Origin: Pseudomonas fluorescens
GTDB taxonomy: Bacteria; Pseudomonadota; Gammaproteobacteria; Pseudomonadales; Pseudomonadaceae
Assembly (NCBI RefSeq): GCF_000967965.1
Contig: NZ_LACC01000017.1
Span: forward strand, 165,193-202,733
Length of the DNA: 37,541 nucleotides
Direction of reading: 5' to 3'
Part shown: positions 8,671-15,852 of the stretch, piece by piece
Layout: each line of letters opens with the position of its first letter
Numbering within the stretch: position 1 is the first letter of the stretch
Program-made: the position numbers and the translations under genes
The notes under the pieces: model-generated
What the model was told of the DNA's origin: nothing
Databases searched by the model: none
What the model saw: the letters and a program-made list of their open reading frames with translations, nothing else

Positions 8671-11262
8671 TTAGACGACAGGTGCCGTTTCAGGCTCGGC
8701 GGTCGGTTTCGGCAGCGACGACAGGAACGCCATGATCAGCGCCGCCAAGTATGGCAACGACTGCACCAGCAACATGGTCACCCAGAAACGCATGTCGTTG
8801 CTCGGCATGCCGTTCACCAGGAAGATCCCCAAGGCAGCGCCCCACAACAGCAGCATGATGAACATCTCTTCCCGGGCTTCCGAAATCGCCACCCAGAAGC
8901 CGTGGTTGTCGGCATTCTTCGGTGTACGGAAGAACGGAATGCTGCTGGTGAAGAAGCCGTACAGCACCGCTTTGGCGATGGTGTGGGACAACGCCAGACC
9001 GGCCAGCGCCGCGCAGAAGGCATCCTTCAGATTCACTCCAACCGCACGACGGTAGAGGAAGATGATCTTGGCGACCTTGAACACGAACAGCGCCAATGGT
9101 GGGATTGCGAAGATCAGCAGCGGCGGATCGACCCGTTGCGGCACGATGATCATCGCCGCCGACCACAACAGCGCGCCGACGGTGAAGAAGATGTTCATGC
9201 CGTCTGCCACCCACGGCAACCAGCCCGCGAGGAAGTGGTAGCGCTGGCCACGGGTCAGCTCGGTGTCCTTGCCGCGCAGCAGGCTGGCGGTGTGACGCTT
9301 GATGATCTGGATCGCACCGTAGGCCCAGCGGAAACGCTGCTTCTTGAAGTCGATGAAGGTATCGGGCATCAGGCCCTTGCCATAGCTGGTGTGGTAATAC
9401 GCCGCCGACAGGCCTTTCTCGAATACCCGCAGGCCAAGCTCGGCATCTTCACAGATGCACCAGTCGGCCCAACCCAGTTCTTCGAGCACCGAGCGACGGG
9501 TCATGGTCATGGTGCCGTGCTGGATGATCGCGTCGCGGTCGTTGCGAGTGACCATTCCGATGTGGAAGAAGCCTTTGTATTCCGCGTAGCAGAGCTTCTT
9601 GAAGGTGCTTTCGTTCTGGTCGCGGTAATCCTGCGGCGACTGCACCACGGCGATTTTCGGGTCGGCGAAGTGCGGCACCATGTGCTTGAGCCAGTTCGGG
9701 TGCACGCAGTAATCGGAGTCGATCACCGCGATCACTTCGGCATCTTTGGCGGTGTGCGGGATCAGGTAGTTCAGCGCGCCGCCCTTGAAGCCGGCCAGCG
9801 GTGCCACGTGGAAGAACTTGAAGCGCGGGCCGAGGGTTTCGCAATAATCGCGCACCGGTTCCCAGACCGCCGGGTCCTTGGTGTTGTTGTCGATGATCAG
9901 GACTTCGAAGTCCGGATAGTCGAGATTGGCCAGGGCGTTGAGGGTCTGTTTGACCATCTCCGGCGGCTCGTTGTAGCAGGGCACGTGAATCGACACTTTC
10001 GGGCGGTAGCTGGAATCGCCTTCCACCGGCAGGAACTCGCGCCGGCGCTTGTGCACCCACACCGCTTCGGCCAGTTCATGGGCTTCGGTCAGCAGCACGA
10101 TAAACACCCCGAGCGCACCAAGGGCGAGCAAAAAGCCCACCGTCAGGCTGAACCAGGTGCTGTATTGCTGGCTGTAGTCGTAACCGATCCACACCAGCAC
10201 CGAACCACACAGGAACGCAGTGAAGGTCAGGAAGGTACGGCCACGCTGGCGCAGGGCCGAGCCGTCGATCATCAGCAGGGTCAGCGACAACAGCGCCAAT
10301 ACCACCGAACCAATGGCCAACACGCGCCATTGCGGAATCGCGACCACCGGGCCTTCGAAGTTGAACTTCTGCTGGCGCGCGGCGTTGAACACGCCCCAGT
10401 AGGCGCCGACGGAACCTTCGTCGCTGGCTTTCCACGGCTGGTCAAACGCTTCGATCACGAAGTAGTTGAAGCCCTGGCGGTTGAGCTTGTTGACCAGGGT
10501 TCGCAGGTAGATCGCCTGGTCTGCCGGTGAGGCGTCGGCGCCACCGCGCATGCGGCCGTTGCTCGGCCAGCCCACTTCGGACAGCAGCAGCGGCTTTTTC
10601 GGGAACATTTTTTTCAGGTCGCGGGCACGGTCCAGAACGAACTGCTGTGCCTTGTCCACCGGGATAAATTCCCAATACGGGAGGACGTGCGCGGCGATCA
10701 GGTCGACGTGCTTGGCCAGTTCGGGGTGCTCTTCCCAGACGTGCCACTGTTCGGACGTGGTGACCGGTACTTTGACGGCGGCACGTACACGGTCGAGCAA
10801 CACGCTGAGTTCGGCGGCGGTGATTTCCTTGCGGAAGATCGCTTCGTTGCCGACCACCACACGAACCACGCTGCGCGAGGAGTTGGCGATTTCAATGGCG
10901 CGGGTGATTTCCCGTTCGTTGCGTTCCTGGTCCGGGCTGATCCAGATCCCCAGGGTGACCCGCAAGCCGAACTCTTCCGCCAGTTTCGGGATGTCTTGCA
11001 GGGTGCCATCGACCGAGTAGATGCGGATGTTGTCCGTCAGCTTGCTCATGATCTCCAGGTCGCGACGCATTTGATCGTCGGTCGGGTACTGGTCTTTCTG
11101 CGGGAACTGACCCTGCTGGAATGGCGAGTACGAGAAGCCGGAGATCTGTTCAGGCCAGTTGGGGGCGGTGACCGGGCGGTTGATCAGCGCCCAGAAGCCG
11201 GTAAACAAGGCAGCGATGGCGAGCACCACGACCAGGTTGAGTCCAAATTTACGCGATGACAT
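8671..11262 (-). CDS. ndvB: GH17-GT2 fused beta-glucan synthase (NdvB-like)
   Basis: 863 residues, inner-membrane protein. An N-terminal membrane segment (about residues 7-27) leads to a periplasmic glycoside hydrolase family 17-like domain (about 35-310) with candidate acid/base E140 in VVGNEAIFR and nucleophile E229 in LLSEVGWPSNG. Membrane segments near 313-333, 343-360 and 370-392 lead to a cytoplasmic family 2 glycosyltransferase domain with D515/D517 (IDSDYC), E605/D606 (CEDAELG) and QRFRW (642-646), then several C-terminal membrane segments. In P. aeruginosa the equivalent NdvB makes cyclic beta-1,3-linked periplasmic glucans and has been linked to biofilm antibiotic tolerance. The start is ATG 11262; a TTG eighteen codons upstream is less likely. 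As in P. aeruginosa it precedes dapE. All catalytic motifs are intact; the product linkage is inferred from the homolog. Confidence 0.9.
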   Translation of the reverse strand: MSSRKFGLNLVVVLAIAALFTGFWALINRPVTAPNWPEQISGFSYSPFQQGQFPQKDQYPTDDQMRRDLEIMSKLTDNIRIYSVDGTLQDIPKLAEEFGLRVTLGIWISPDQERNEREITRAIEIANSSRSVVRVVVGNEAIFRKEITAAELSVLLDRVRAAVKVPVTTSEQWHVWEEHPELAKHVDLIAAHVLPYWEFIPVDKAQQFVLDRARDLKKMFPKKPLLLSEVGWPSNGRMRGGADASPADQAIYLRTLVNKLNRQGFNYFVIEAFDQPWKASDEGSVGAYWGVFNAARQQKFNFEGPVVAIPQWRVLAIGSVVLALLSLTLLMIDGSALRQRGRTFLTFTAFLCGSVLVWIGYDYSQQYSTWFSLTVGFLLALGALGVFIVLLTEAHELAEAVWVHKRRREFLPVEGDSSYRPKVSIHVPCYNEPPEMVKQTLNALANLDYPDFEVLIIDNNTKDPAVWEPVRDYCETLGPRFKFFHVAPLAGFKGGALNYLIPHTAKDAEVIAVIDSDYCVHPNWLKHMVPHFADPKIAVVQSPQDYRDQNESTFKKLCYAEYKGFFHIGMVTRNDRDAIIQHGTMTMTRRSVLEELGWADWCICEDAELGLRVFEKGLSAAYYHTSYGKGLMPDTFIDFKKQRFRWAYGAIQIIKRHTASLLRGKDTELTRGQRYHFLAGWLPWVADGMNIFFTVGALLWSAAMIIVPQRVDPPLLIFAIPPLALFVFKVAKIIFLYRRAVGVNLKDAFCAALAGLALSHTIAKAVLYGFFTSSIPFFRTPKNADNHGFWVAISEAREEMFIMLLLWGAALGIFLVNGMPSNDMRFWVTMLLVQSLPYLAALIMAFLSSLPKPTAEPETAPVV

Positions 11263-11500
11263 AGTTATTTCGGGTTCCAAAGACTGTGGAACGAAGGAAC
11301 GGTTGGCGGTCGCCAAGGGGCGCGCATCCTACACCGGGCATTCTCTGGTCGTACAGCGGACAGGGAATTGCCGGACATTGGGCAATCCAAGTCGGTTTAA
11401 GTTCTTTCGTTAGAGCGTGTAAGGCAAATCTTTGTTCGACGTGGTTTTCGTGGATGTTGCCCGTTCATAGCGCAATGATGCTCTTGGGCGCCGACAGCCC

Positions 11501-11506
11501 TATAAT
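11501..11506 (+). promoter_or_regulatory. -10 element of the tcdA promoter
   Basis: A perfect TATAAT lies 26 bases before ATG 11533. No good -35 sits at 16-18 bases (the best match there is poor), so the promoter may be weak or assisted. The leader would be about 20 bases. Confidence 0.5.
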
Positions 11507-11532
11507 GCGCGCCGGTTTTTGGGGTAATGGTC

Positions 11533-12345
11533 ATGAGTACAGAAGATCCGCGGTTTGCTGGCATCGCCCGTTTGTATGGCATCGAAGGCCTTGAGCGCCT
11601 GAAAGCGGCCCATGTGGCGATCGTCGGCGTCGGTGGCGTCGGTTCCTGGGCGGCGGAAGCCATGGCTCGTTGTGGTGTGGGCGAGATTTCGTTGTTCGAC
11701 CTCGATGACGTCTGCGTCAGCAACGCCAACCGCCAGTTGCACGCGCTGGACAGCACGGTGGGCAAGCCCAAGGTCGAGGTGATGGCCGAGCGTCTGCGCG
11801 GGATCAACCCGGACTGTACGGTGCACGCGGTGCCGGACTTCGTTACCCGCGACACCATGGCCGAGTACATCACGCCGAACATCGACTGCGTGATCGACTG
11901 CATCGACAGCGTCAACGCCAAGGCCGCGCTGATCGCCTGGTGCAAGCGCCGCAAGATCCAGATCATCACCACCGGCGGCGCGGGCGGGCAGATTGACCCG
12001 ACGTTGATCCAGGTCTGCGACCTCAATCGCACGTTCAACGATCCGTTGGCGTCGAAAGTGCGTTCTACGCTGCGCCGCGACTACGGCTTCTCACGCACCG
12101 TGACCCGCCACTACAGCGTGCCGTGCGTGTTTTCCACCGAGCAACTGCGCTACCCGAAACCGGATGGCAGCATTTGCCTGCAGAAGAGTTTTGTCGGTGA
12201 TGGGGTGAAGCTCGACTGTGCCGGCGGGTTTGGCGCGGTGATGATGGTGACGGCGACGTTTGGCATGGTCGCAGCGACCAAGGCTGTGGACAAGATTGTG
12301 GCGGGTGTGCGGCGGCCGGCGGAGCGGGTCAAACCGCAGGTCTGA
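11533..12345 (+). CDS. tcdA: tRNA threonylcarbamoyladenosine dehydratase
   Basis: 270 residues, an E1-like ThiF/MoeB-superfamily protein (also CsdL). It uses ATP to convert t6A37 of ANN-decoding tRNAs into cyclic ct6A. The nucleotide-binding loop VGVGGVGSWAAEA is at residues 31-43, with the DLDDVCVSNANRQ acidic and Arg segment after it and DCIDSVNAK further on, as in TcdA. The chosen start is ATG 11533, with GGGG eight bases upstream; ATG 11527, two codons earlier, is too close to that site. The gene converges on csdE-csdA. In E. coli csdA, csdE and tcdA form one locus and the three proteins interact, so the same partnership is likely here despite the opposite strands. Confidence 0.95.
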   Translation: MSTEDPRFAGIARLYGIEGLERLKAAHVAIVGVGGVGSWAAEAMARCGVGEISLFDLDDVCVSNANRQLHALDSTVGKPKVEVMAERLRGINPDCTVHAVPDFVTRDTMAEYITPNIDCVIDCIDSVNAKAALIAWCKRRKIQIITTGGAGGQIDPTLIQVCDLNRTFNDPLASKVRSTLRRDYGFSRTVTRHYSVPCVFSTEQLRYPKPDGSICLQKSFVGDGVKLDCAGGFGAVMMVTATFGMVAATKAVDKIVAGVRRPAERVKPQV

Positions 12346-12361
12346 TCTGTAAGGCTGATGG

Positions 12362-12432
12362 CCCCATCGCGAGCAGGCTCGCTCCCACATTGGAATGCGT
12401 TCCCCTGTAGGAGCGAGCCTGCTCGCGATGGG
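12362..12432. repeat. Inverted REP pair between tcdA and csdE
   Basis: CCCATCGCGAGCAGGCTCGC and its complement, ending GAGCCTGCTCGCGATGGG, face each other over a 16-base spacer. The arms are about 27 bases with one mismatch. The orientation is the reverse of the REPINs at 5937 and 8483: here the GCGATGG ends lie outermost. It separates two convergent genes and may serve as a bidirectional transcript end. Confidence 0.88.
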
Positions 12433-12448
12433 CTGCGAAGCAGCCCCT

Positions 12449-12853
12449 TTATTGAGCCAACTCCCGCATCCGCTGAAGCACCGCATTCAAGCCATTGCTA
12501 CGAGACTCGGACAACTGCCGCCCCAGCCCCAACTGATTGAACCAGTCCGGCAAATCCACCTGCTGCAACTCGGCTGCGGACAAGCCGTTGACCCGCGCCA
12601 GCAGCAACGCCACCAACCCGCGAATCAACCGTGCATCACTGTTGGCGCTGAATTGCCAGTGGCCATCGCGCAATTCGCCCACCAGCCACACCTGGCTTTC
12701 ACAGCCGTGCACCCGGTTGGCATCACACATCTGCGCATCACTCAACGCCGGCAGGCGCTCGCCCCATTGCATCAGCAGGCGTGCGCGTTGTTCCCAGCCG
12801 GCCGCTTTCTGAAAGGTGTCCAGTGCTGTCACGGCATCGACGGGCAGGTTCAT
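12449..12853 (-). CDS. csdE: SufE-family sulfur acceptor (CsdE)
   Basis: 134 residues, single SufE domain. It takes persulfide sulfur from the cysteine desulfurase and raises its activity. The conserved RVHGCESQVWL segment carries the acceptor cysteine C51. ARVNGLSAAEL and DWFNQLGLGRQLSESRSNGL are further SufE signatures. Its ATG overlaps the csdA stop by four bases (ATGA), so the two are translationally coupled, and this pairing with CsdA favours CsdE over SufE of a Suf iron-sulfur operon. No Suf genes are present in the window. The 3' end is followed by a REP pair. Confidence 0.93.
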   Translation of the reverse strand: MNLPVDAVTALDTFQKAAGWEQRARLLMQWGERLPALSDAQMCDANRVHGCESQVWLVGELRDGHWQFSANSDARLIRGLVALLLARVNGLSAAELQQVDLPDWFNQLGLGRQLSESRSNGLNAVLQRMRELAQ

Positions 12854-14055
12854 CGCAATAGCTCCAGCGCCTGATCCAGGGCTTCAAAGAACCGCTCCAG
12901 GTCTTCGGAGTCGTTGTACAGCGCCAACGACACCCGAATCGCTCCGGCCAGCTCAAAGCGTTTGAGCAGCGGCATCGCGCAGTGATGGCCGGCACGCACC
13001 GCGATCCCTTGTTCAGTCAGCAAATGCGCAAGATCGGAGTTATGCACACCTTCGACGGTGAAACTGGCCAGTGCCACTTGTGGTTTGCCCAACAGGCGAA
13101 TGCCATTGCGCGCCTCAAGGCCCTTGAGCAGGCAGGCATGCAGCGCCGCTTCATGGGCGGACACGGCGTTCTGATCGAGCCCGGCGAGGTAATCCAGGGT
13201 CGCTCCCAGGCCGATCACACTGGCAATCGGCGGTGTCCCGGCTTCGAAACCCAACGGTGCCGGGCGAAAGCGTGCGTCGTGGTAATTGGCATCGAGCACC
13301 ATTTCGCCGCCGAACTGCCAGGGACGCAGTTGTTGCAGCGCGGTATTGCGCCCGAACAGCACGCCCAGGCCATCGGGGCCGTAGAGTTTGTGGCTGGAGA
13401 ACACGTAAAAATCGCAGCCCAACGCTTGCACGTCGTGACGGCCATGGACCACGCCCTGGGCGCCGTCGATCACGGTCAGGGCGTTGTGCGCCTTGGCCAG
13501 TGCCAGTAATTCAGGCAGCGGCTGCCACGCACCAATCACGTTGGACAGTTGACTGACGGCCAGCAGACGCGTGCGTGGGCCGATCAAACCGGCGGCGGCT
13601 TCAAGGTCGATCACGCCGTCGGCATCCAGCGGCAGGATCACCAGTTTCAGGTCGCGACGGTGCACCAGTTGCTGCCAGGGCAGCAGGTTGGCGTGATGCT
13701 CCAGGGCGCTGATGACAATCTCGTCGCCCGGATTGAAAAGATGTTCCAGGCCGTAGGCCAGGAGATTCAGCGCGGACGTCGCGCCGTGGGTAAAGATGAT
13801 CTGCCCGCAATCACCAGCATTGAGCCATTGTGCGACTTTGCGGCGGCTGTCCTCGAACGCCTGGGTGGCGTGGGCGCCGGGCAAATGCTGCGCCCGATGC
13901 ACGTTGGCCGCGCCGTTGGCGTAGTAGTGCGCCAGGGCATCCAGCAGGGCTTGAGGTTTTTGCGTGGTGGCGGCGTTGTCCAGATAGGTCTGGTCTTGCC
14001 GTTGCAGGGCGGCGATGGCCGGAAAATCGGCACGCCATGGAGAGAGAATCATCAT
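12850..14055 (-). CDS. csdA: Cysteine desulfurase, CsdA/SufS type
   Basis: 401 residues, class V aminotransferase fold with pyridoxal phosphate. It releases sulfur from cysteine as an enzyme persulfide and passes it to CsdE. The PLP lysine is K223 in VFSSHKLYGPDG; H120 in ALEHHANLLPWQ stacks on the cofactor; the persulfide-forming cysteine is C359 in AGHHCAMPLL. The short active-site loop with AGHHCA places it in the group II (SufS/CsdA) desulfurases rather than IscS. ATG 14055 gives the usual length; the open frame further upstream runs into the REPIN at 14100. It is the first gene of a csdA-csdE operon. Confidence 0.95.
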   Translation of the reverse strand: MMILSPWRADFPAIAALQRQDQTYLDNAATTQKPQALLDALAHYYANGAANVHRAQHLPGAHATQAFEDSRRKVAQWLNAGDCGQIIFTHGATSALNLLAYGLEHLFNPGDEIVISALEHHANLLPWQQLVHRRDLKLVILPLDADGVIDLEAAAGLIGPRTRLLAVSQLSNVIGAWQPLPELLALAKAHNALTVIDGAQGVVHGRHDVQALGCDFYVFSSHKLYGPDGLGVLFGRNTALQQLRPWQFGGEMVLDANYHDARFRPAPLGFEAGTPPIASVIGLGATLDYLAGLDQNAVSAHEAALHACLLKGLEARNGIRLLGKPQVALASFTVEGVHNSDLAHLLTEQGIAVRAGHHCAMPLLKRFELAGAIRVSLALYNDSEDLERFFEALDQALELLR

Positions 14056-14099
14056 GTTGTTCGGCCCTGGTGAACATGGGCGGGCGTACGCCAGACCCC

Positions 14100-14199
14100 T
14101 GTAGGAGCGAGCTTGCTCGCGATGGACGTGAACGAAAACGCGCATTATCTGAATAACCGCGTTGCCCTTACGTTTTTCACGAGCAAGCTCGCTCCTACA
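14100..14199. repeat. REPIN upstream of csdA
   Basis: TGTAGGAGCGAGCTTGCTCG and CGAGCAAGCTCGCTCCTACA are perfect 20-base reverse complements separated by 60 bases. It fills most of the space between the dapD 3' end and csdA. Confidence 0.92.
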
Positions 14200-14217
14200 C
14201 AGGTGATCGTGTAACGC

Positions 14218-15252
14218 TTAGTTGTGAGCGTGCAGCGCTTCGTTCAGTTCGATGGCCGATTTGTGGGTTTTGCATTCCACGGCACCGGTCTCCGAATTGC
14301 GACGGAACAGCAGGTCCGGCTGGCCAGCCAGTTCACGGGCCTTGACCACTTTGACCAGCTGATTGTTCTCGTCCAGCAGCGCCACTTTGGTACCAGCGGT
14401 CACGTACAGGCCCGACTCGACGGTGTTGCGGTCGCCCAACGGGATACCGATACCGGCGTTGGCGCCGATCAGGCAGCCTTCGCCAACCTTGATCACGATG
14501 TTGCCGCCGCCCGACAGGGTGCCCATGGTCGAGCAGCCGCCGCCCAGGTCCGAACCCTTGCCGACGAATACGCCAGCGGATACGCGGCCTTCGATCATGC
14601 CCGGGCCTTCGGTGCCGGCGTTGAAGTTGATGAAGCCTTCGTGCATCACGGTGGTACCTTCGCCCACGTAAGCGCCCAAGCGCAGGCGCGCAGCGTCAGC
14701 GATACGCACGCCGGCCGGAACCACGTAGTCGGTCATTTTCGGGAACTTGTCCACCGAGAACACTTCCAGCAGCTCGCCGCGCAGGCGGGCTTCGAGTTGC
14801 AGTTCGGCCAGTTCGCTCAGGTCGATCGCGCCCTGGCTGGTCCAGGCCACGTTTGGCAGCAGCGGGAAGATGCCGGCCAGGTTCAGGCCGTGCGGCTTGA
14901 CCAGGCGATGGCTCAGCAGGTGCAGCTTGAGGTAGGCCTCAGGGGTGGACGACAGCTGGGCGTCTTCGGTCAGCAAGGTGGCAACCAGCGGCTTGTGGCT
15001 CTCGGCCAGGCGGGTCAGCAGGGCAGCCTGGGCAGCGTCGACGCTTTTCAGCGCTTCTGCCAGTTGCGAGGCCTGGGCGGTGCTGAACGCGATGGCCTGA
15101 TTGCCTTCGGTGTAGCCCAGGATCGGTGCGATAGCGGCGAGGACTTCAGCCGATGGCTTGAGTACCGGGGCGGCGTAGAACACTTCCAGCCATGCGCCTT
15201 GACGGTTTTGAGTGCCGACGCCGAAGGCCAGGCTGAACAGGGTAGTGGACAT
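14218..15252 (-). CDS. dapD: 2,3,4,5-tetrahydropyridine-2,6-dicarboxylate N-succinyltransferase
   Basis: 344 residues, the long Pseudomonas-type DapD. It transfers succinyl from succinyl-CoA to tetrahydrodipicolinate, committing it to the succinylase branch of diaminopimelate synthesis. The C-terminal half is a left-handed parallel beta-helix of hexapeptide repeats (about residues 175-300), for example VRIADAARLRLGAYVGEGTT and GRVSAGVFVGKGSDLGGG, with GANAGIGIPLGDRNTVESG near the end. The enzyme works as a trimer. AGAGGT precedes ATG 15252. It follows the ArsC-like gene by 32 bases, so the two probably share a transcript. dapC lies about 2.2 kb further upstream on the same strand. Confidence 0.97.
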   Translation of the reverse strand: MSTTLFSLAFGVGTQNRQGAWLEVFYAAPVLKPSAEVLAAIAPILGYTEGNQAIAFSTAQASQLAEALKSVDAAQAALLTRLAESHKPLVATLLTEDAQLSSTPEAYLKLHLLSHRLVKPHGLNLAGIFPLLPNVAWTSQGAIDLSELAELQLEARLRGELLEVFSVDKFPKMTDYVVPAGVRIADAARLRLGAYVGEGTTVMHEGFINFNAGTEGPGMIEGRVSAGVFVGKGSDLGGGCSTMGTLSGGGNIVIKVGEGCLIGANAGIGIPLGDRNTVESGLYVTAGTKVALLDENNQLVKVVKARELAGQPDLLFRRNSETGAVECKTHKSAIELNEALHAHN

Positions 15253-15284
15253 GTGTATACCTCTAACAAAATTGAACGGGCTGC

Positions 15285-15647
15285 TTACTTGAGCGCGGCC
15301 GCGTAGATATCTGGCTTGAAGCCAATCAGGGTTCGGTCACCGAGATCGAGCACCGGGCGCTTGATCATCGAGGGTTGTGCGAGCATCAGTTCGATGGCTT
15401 TCGTCTGGTCGAGATCGGCTTTGCGTTCGTCGTCGAGCTTGCGAAAGGTCGTGCCTGCACGGTTCAACACCACTTCCCAACCGTGCTCGCTGCACCATTG
15501 GGTCAGGTGTTCACGGTCGATACCGACCGATTTGTAATCATGAAAGTCATAGCTGACAGCGTGTTCATCGAGCCAGGTGCGCGCCTTTTTCATGGTGTCG
15601 CAGGCTTTGATGCCGAAAAGGTGCAACGTTTTGCTTGAAACGGTCAA
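15285..15647 (-). CDS. ArsC/Spx-family thioredoxin-fold protein (YffB-like)
   Basis: 120 residues with the ArsC/Spx thioredoxin-like fold. The motif GIKACDTMKKARTWLDEH has a single N-terminal cysteine, C16, where arsenate reductase has its catalytic cysteine. The C-terminal LAQPSMIKRPVLDLGDRTLIGF is the family's RP segment. It resembles E. coli YffB, a protein of unclear function thought to be a glutathione-linked reductase; arsenate reduction is not implied. The start is TTG 15647, supported by AAAGGGGG eight bases upstream. It sits 32 bases before dapD. In E. coli yffB lies directly upstream of dapE, so linkage to the succinylase pathway recurs. Confidence 0.88.
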   Translation of the reverse strand: MTVSSKTLHLFGIKACDTMKKARTWLDEHAVSYDFHDYKSVGIDREHLTQWCSEHGWEVVLNRAGTTFRKLDDERKADLDQTKAIELMLAQPSMIKRPVLDLGDRTLIGFKPDIYAAALK

Positions 15648-15690
15648 GGAATTGCCCCCTTTGCAGGTGCCGTAAATGTAAAGGTGACGG

Positions 15691-15699
15691 ATTATGCCA
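15691..15699 (-). promoter_or_regulatory. Candidate extended -10 promoter for the YffB-like gene and dapD
   Basis: On the minus strand TGG-CATAAT forms an extended -10 element about 44 bases before TTG 15647. A TTGCGT lies 19 bases upstream as a loose -35. It is the only good -10 in this gap. Confidence 0.45.
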
Positions 15700-15725
15700 T
15701 GTGCATTGAGTTAAAACGCAAAACC

Positions 15726-15749
15726 TGTGGGAGCAAGCTCGCTCCCGCA
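15726..15749. repeat. Single REP palindrome
   Basis: TGTGGGAGC-AAGCTC-GCTCCCGCA, a 9-bp stem with one wobble pair and a 6-base loop, between the divergent YffB-like and antiporter genes. It is a shortened REP without the GCGATGG tail. Confidence 0.7.
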
Positions 15750-15852
15750 GGGATTGGCGCGTTCCGGGTGCGACATAGGTGCAAGGGCCACCGGTAGTCT
15801 AAGCGGCTAATATGGCACTTCAATGCTGTCGATTGCCCGGGAATCCCGCTTT

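Noticed and set aside
8902..10530. 542-codon open frame antisense to the glucan synthase gene
   Set aside because: The composition (His/Gln/Arg-rich) is typical of antisense translation of a membrane protein, and the sense gene has full motifs.
15285..15647. Arsenate reductase (arsC) function
   Set aside because: The fold and C16 fit the superfamily, but the protein resembles YffB and there are no arsenic-resistance neighbours.
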